From: Mucilaginibacter sp.
Lineage (GTDB): Bacteria; Bacteroidota; Bacteroidia; Sphingobacteriales; Sphingobacteriaceae
Direction: 5' to 3'
Assembly: GCA_028288025.1 (NCBI GenBank)
Contig: JAQBOM010000001.1
Span: 1 to 64,000 of the forward strand
DNA: 64,000 bases
Both the position numbers and the translations under genes were made by a program. This document shows, one piece after another, positions 60,891-64,000 of this stretch. The notes beneath the pieces are model-generated. The model saw nothing but the letters and a program-made list of their open reading frames with translations, ran no database searches and was not told the origin of the DNA. How positions within the stretch are numbered: position 1 is the first letter of the stretch; every line of letters begins with the position of its first letter.

Positions 60891-62383
60891 TTATTATAAT
60901 TTATCAGGCAGTTATACATGTTATCCGACAAAATGCCGTCAATGTTCAGCTGAACCGCAACAGTGAATCCGGGGAAAACCGTTAAGTCCGCGCCCCAGAT
61001 GATGTTATCTCTCAAAATTTCGTTCGCTATTTCTGCCGGCTTTTCCCGTAACCAGGCGGCATTAAACCTGGCCGCATTTTTCTCGTCCGCCGCATGCACA
61101 CGTTCGTCGTCCGCACCGGTGAAGCCGGAAGTATTGTTTGCACCCCGCATAAAAACGATATAGGCCGCAAACCCCATGGCCATTGCTGCCGGTGGTTTAT
61201 TAAACCGCTTGTAAAACCGCGACAGCAACGGTAATACGCGTGTTTGTAACTTAGCAGTGTATTTTTGCGATATGCTGCTCCACAAATGACGAATAAACGG
61301 GTTCCTGAACCGGTCCAGGACTTTTTCTGCAAACGCCTCCGCCTCGTTTTCTGCCAGTTCATATGGAATGCTAAGTGTGATCTCCGAAAGGACATTATTC
61401 AGAAACCTCAGAAAATTTTTATCTTCTACCGCCGATCTAACCGTGTCAAAGCCTGCTAATAAGGCGACAGCACAACCTAAGGTGTGCGTACCGTTAAGCA
61501 AACGCAGCTTGAGCTCACTATAAGCATTGATATCCGGGGTGACGAAAACGCCTTCATGTGCTTTTTCAAATGATAGAACCTGTTTAATTTCTTCATCGCC
61601 TTCAATTGCCCACAAAAGGTAGGGTTCAGAGCTGATCAGTAAACTGTCCGTGTACCCCGCTTTTTTTTGAAACCGCAACTGATCTTCGTGAGACGGGGAT
61701 CCCGGTACTATCCGGTCGACGAGGGAATTGCAAAAACGATTCGCTTCATTTAGCCATGTGATAAAATCTTCGCTAAGCTGGTTAAACTCAACAAGCTGGT
61801 TGATGACCTGCTTTAATAGGGCTCCGTTTTCCGGTAATAGTTCGGTCGGAATAATAATGAGACCGGCGTCCAATGCGCCATTAAAATGGTTGAACCGCCG
61901 GTATAGCAACGCCAATAGTTTGCCGGGGAACGATTGCGGTGGTGATGAAAATACACTTTCTGCTTTAAATTGTATACCTATCTCCGTTGTGTTCGATATT
62001 ATTATTTTCAAATCAGCATTCTCCACCTCGGATAAAACAGCGTCCCAGTCTTCATTTGCAGATAAGACCCGGCCTATAGAAGAACAAATAACCTGCTCTT
62101 CTTTAATACTTCCATTTTCAATCCCCTTAATCAAAATTGTAAACAAATTGTCCTGCTGCTGAAACGCAGTGGTATCACCTTTATCGGTAGACTTTATAAT
62201 TGCGATACGCCCGTTGAAAATACCCTTCCGGTTGGCTTTTTCGATCACATAATCCGGTAATCCACGCAATAATACACCTGTGCCAAACTGCAAAATCTTC
62301 ACGGGAAGGTCAAAAAGGCTCGCCGTAGGTTTCGAAACATAACTGTCGTCGATATACTGAAGATTATCTTTAGATAGGATCAT
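60887..62383 (-). CDS. uxaB: Tagaturonate reductase
   Basis: 498 aa, mannitol-dehydrogenase-like. It reduces D-tagaturonate to D-altronate with NADH. The N-terminal Rossmann part has VKILQFGTGVLLRGLPDYVI. SDTTEIG-like sequence (SNTTEIGIQF) and LRLLNGTHTLGCAVALLAGF carry the family Lys/Asn/His catalytic region. Four-base overlaps with eda upstream and uxaA downstream show translational coupling. Confidence 0.92.
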   Translation of the reverse strand: MILSKDNLQYIDDSYVSKPTASLFDLPVKILQFGTGVLLRGLPDYVIEKANRKGIFNGRIAIIKSTDKGDTTAFQQQDNLFTILIKGIENGSIKEEQVICSSIGRVLSANEDWDAVLSEVENADLKIIISNTTEIGIQFKAESVFSSPPQSFPGKLLALLYRRFNHFNGALDAGLIIIPTELLPENGALLKQVINQLVEFNQLSEDFITWLNEANRFCNSLVDRIVPGSPSHEDQLRFQKKAGYTDSLLISSEPYLLWAIEGDEEIKQVLSFEKAHEGVFVTPDINAYSELKLRLLNGTHTLGCAVALLAGFDTVRSAVEDKNFLRFLNNVLSEITLSIPYELAENEAEAFAEKVLDRFRNPFIRHLWSSISQKYTAKLQTRVLPLLSRFYKRFNKPPAAMAMGFAAYIVFMRGANNTSGFTGADDERVHAADEKNAARFNAAWLREKPAEIANEILRDNIIWGADLTVFPGFTVAVQLNIDGILSDNMYNCLINYNK

Positions 62384-63042
62384 GATCTTAGTTGTTTTGT
62401 TAGCGCTATGACATTCAATGTTTTCTCAAGCAGTTCGTCATATTTTGCTTCTTGAAGTATTTCCCGGGTTACCAGCCGGCTTCCCAATCCTACCGCATAA
62501 GCGCCGGCGTTAAACCACCCGCTCAGGTTTTGCCGCGTAGTCCCGATTCCCCCGGTGACAATAAAATGCTGACCGGGGAAAATCTCCCTTACCGCGTTCA
62601 AAAATCCCGTACCCAGAATGTCTGCTGGAAAAATTTTTATAAGCGGCGCCCCACATCTTTGTGCATGGTTTATTTCGGTCGGGGTCATAGCTCCCGGTAT
62701 CCATAATCGTCTATTTCTAAAAATATAATCGCCAAGTTCAGCGTCAACGAGCGGCGAAACGACAAAATCCGCACCGGCATTTATAAATTCGCCAGCTTCG
62801 GTAATGGTTTTAATGGTACCGATACCTAACAAAATCCCGGGACAAACCGCTTGTAATACATGATGTAACTGCGTAAAGTTTCTTAGCGCATGATTTCCCC
62901 TGTTGGTATATTCTATGACACGTACGCCAGCGCTAAACAGGGTAGTAATCGTTTTTAGACTAATATCAAAATCATCGTGATAAAACATAGGCAACATGCC
63001 CTGGTCGTAAATGCTGTCAATAATGGTGTTCTTAGCTGGCAT
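62380..63042 (-). CDS. eda: 2-keto-3-deoxy-6-phosphogluconate aldolase
   Basis: 220 aa from the ATG at 63042, the normal family length; longer readings to 63174 only run over the kdgK gene. It splits KDPG into pyruvate and glyceraldehyde-3-phosphate. Motifs are GVRVIEYTNRG (catalytic Glu region), LLGIGTIKTITEAGEFINAG, FVVSPLVDAEL and PLIKIFPADILGTGFLNAVR with the Schiff-base Lys. The start overlaps the end of kdgK by 11 bases. Confidence 0.94.
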   Translation of the reverse strand: MPAKNTIIDSIYDQGMLPMFYHDDFDISLKTITTLFSAGVRVIEYTNRGNHALRNFTQLHHVLQAVCPGILLGIGTIKTITEAGEFINAGADFVVSPLVDAELGDYIFRNRRLWIPGAMTPTEINHAQRCGAPLIKIFPADILGTGFLNAVREIFPGQHFIVTGGIGTTRQNLSGWFNAGAYAVGLGSRLVTREILQEAKYDELLEKTLNVIALTKQLRS

Positions 63043-64000
63043 CTGATTCAATAAACTGGTAAATCTCCGCAACCGTACTATTTGTTGAATCTCCCGAAAT
63101 AAAAAACTTTTTGAATGCCGCAGCCGCAGAGAACTCAATAGTTTGTCGCGACGGCAATCCTTTGCAAAAGCCATATATAAGGCCCGCCATGAAGCAGTCG
63201 CCGGTTCCCACCTTGTCTTTAATCGCCGCGGCTGTATATTCTCTTGAGCTTAGCTGACCATGTGCTCTTGTTTGGAGCGTGGCAAAATAACGAAGCCCCA
63301 GGTCATTGATGCTAAACCTGAAGGTATGGGCGACGGCGACACATTTTGGGAAAAGATTAAATATTTTTTCCGCCGTTTGGCCGGAACAATCAACACAAGT
63401 GGCGTAGCTGGAAGAATCTTCGATCGGTTGATTCAAAGGTATTCCCAACATCTTCTCTATCGACCACAGGTTACCCATTACTATATCACAGTAATTAGTC
63501 AGGTCTGGTATGATCTCAACCGGATGCTTGCCGTATTGCCATAGCTTTGGCCGGTAGTTGAGATCAATCGATACCGTAATGCCCATTTCATGCGCCGCTT
63601 TTACCGCTTCAAGACAAATGTCTGCAATCGCTTGGTTCAAGGCCGGCGATATAGCGGAAAAATGAAACCAGGAAATTCCCTGAAATACCTTTTGCCAGTC
63701 AATCGTGCCGGTTTTAAGCTCGCTAAATGAAGAATATTTTCTGTCGTATATGACCGCACCGTTCCTCACATCGTTACCAGGAGTCAGATAGAATAACCCT
63801 AAACGTTCGCCCTGGTAAATCACCTTTGAAATATCAACATCGTTCCGTTTCATGCGTGTGATCATCTGCCTGGCCACGAAGTTGTCGGGAATAACAGAAC
63901 AATAGGAAACCGGCACATGCCAGCCGGCCAGCGCCATGCTGACATTTGCTTCGGCTCCTCCCGAATAAAGTGGCGCTGCCTGGTCATCCAGCCAATTGCC
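63032..64000 (-). CDS. kdgK: 2-keto-3-deoxygluconate kinase (PfkB family), 5' end outside the window
   Basis: The reading frame stays open to the window edge; 322 residues are visible. It phosphorylates 2-keto-3-deoxygluconate to KDPG. SGGAEANVSMALAGWH near the edge is the N-terminal PfkB GGAxxNV motif. AISPALNQAIADICLEAV, SIDLNYRPKLW and the C-terminal AAAIKDKVGTGDCFMAGLIY, with the catalytic Asp of GTGD, are family landmarks. It is the first visible gene of kdgK-eda-uxaB-uxaA-fbp. The true start and promoter lie beyond position 64000. Confidence 0.92.
   Translation of the reverse strand, partial: GNWLDDQAAPLYSGGAEANVSMALAGWHVPVSYCSVIPDNFVARQMITRMKRNDVDISKVIYQGERLGLFYLTPGNDVRNGAVIYDRKYSSFSELKTGTIDWQKVFQGISWFHFSAISPALNQAIADICLEAVKAAHEMGITVSIDLNYRPKLWQYGKHPVEIIPDLTNYCDIVMGNLWSIEKMLGIPLNQPIEDSSSYATCVDCSGQTAEKIFNLFPKCVAVAHTFRFSINDLGLRYFATLQTRAHGQLSSREYTAAAIKDKVGTGDCFMAGLIYGFCKGLPSRQTIEFSAAAAFKKFFISGDSTNSTVAEIYQFIESDAS

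Noticed and set aside
62380..63174. Longer KDPG aldolase starting at 63174
   Set aside because: The extra N-terminal residues would be encoded in kdgK in another frame and match no aldolase; the ATG at 63042 gives the normal start.
1..64000. CRISPR array, rRNA operon or intact insertion sequence
   Set aside because: No regularly spaced short repeats, no rRNA sequence and no intact transposase were seen; the only mobile-element trace is the broken recombinase.

Overview
The window looks like chromosomal DNA of a soil or plant-associated Bacteroidota, most likely Sphingobacteriaceae (a Mucilaginibacter-like genome). The support is a SusC/SusD pair, many lipoprotein and TIM-barrel or beta-helix carbohydrate enzymes, a Bacteroidota-type promoter box (TACCTTTG) in front of the tRNA, and DUF3667 and CPBP gene remnants. 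The genus is inferred from gene style, not from a marker gene.

Left end (1-2.6 kb): a pnuC-nadR pair for NMN/nicotinamide riboside uptake and NAD synthesis, then a CAT-anticodon tRNA. The broken 3' part of a serine recombinase gene runs into the tRNA, which is the mark of a tRNA-site integrative element.

Tc toxin locus (2.7-19.6 kb, all minus strand): a 2539-aa TcB-TcC fusion, then a 334-aa protein that may match the N-terminal part of TcA proteins, then a 2662-aa TcA. The variable C-terminus of the TcB-TcC protein carries an HExxH motif and resembles NleD-like (M91) zinc proteases. A perfect 17-bp inverted repeat lies just after the TcB-TcC stop codon. Remnants of DUF3667 and CPBP genes follow on the right (20.0-20.6 kb).

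Pectin/uronate island (20.8-64 kb): (i) a CE12 esterase, beta-helix lipoprotein and DUF4838 protein; (ii) an AraC regulator divergent from PEP synthase; (iii) a second CE12 esterase and an SMP-30-like protein; (iv) an HGSNAT-like membrane acyltransferase; (v) an operon of a TIM-barrel glycosidase, a GH2 enzyme and a sarcosine-oxidase-like flavoprotein; (vi) a beta-helix lipoprotein and susCD; (vii) divergent from susC, a tightly coupled operon of RidA, a 3-hydroxyacyl-CoA-dehydrogenase-like protein, an MFS transporter, a class III aminotransferase, a degenerate dehydrogenase paralogue, an M19 dipeptidase and a ceramidase-like protein; (viii) at the right edge, kdgK-eda-uxaB-uxaA-fbp plus a large MG2/plug-type protein and a Tat-exported TIM-barrel protein.

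Together these would deacetylate and cut a pectin/rhamnogalacturonan-like glycan, import oligomers, and turn galacturonate into pyruvate and glyceraldehyde-3-phosphate. PpsA and Fbp would return carbon to sugar phosphates. No uxaC (uronate isomerase) is in the window. Eight copies of a LacI-type operator-like palindrome (consensus TTTCGRSAACGSTTGCRTAA) lie 80-160 bp upstream of six units of this island, which argues for one regulon. The cognate LacI-type regulator is not in the window. The coupled operon at 46.2-53.7 kb belongs to this regulon but has no obvious role in uronate metabolism and is the best candidate for an undescribed pathway.
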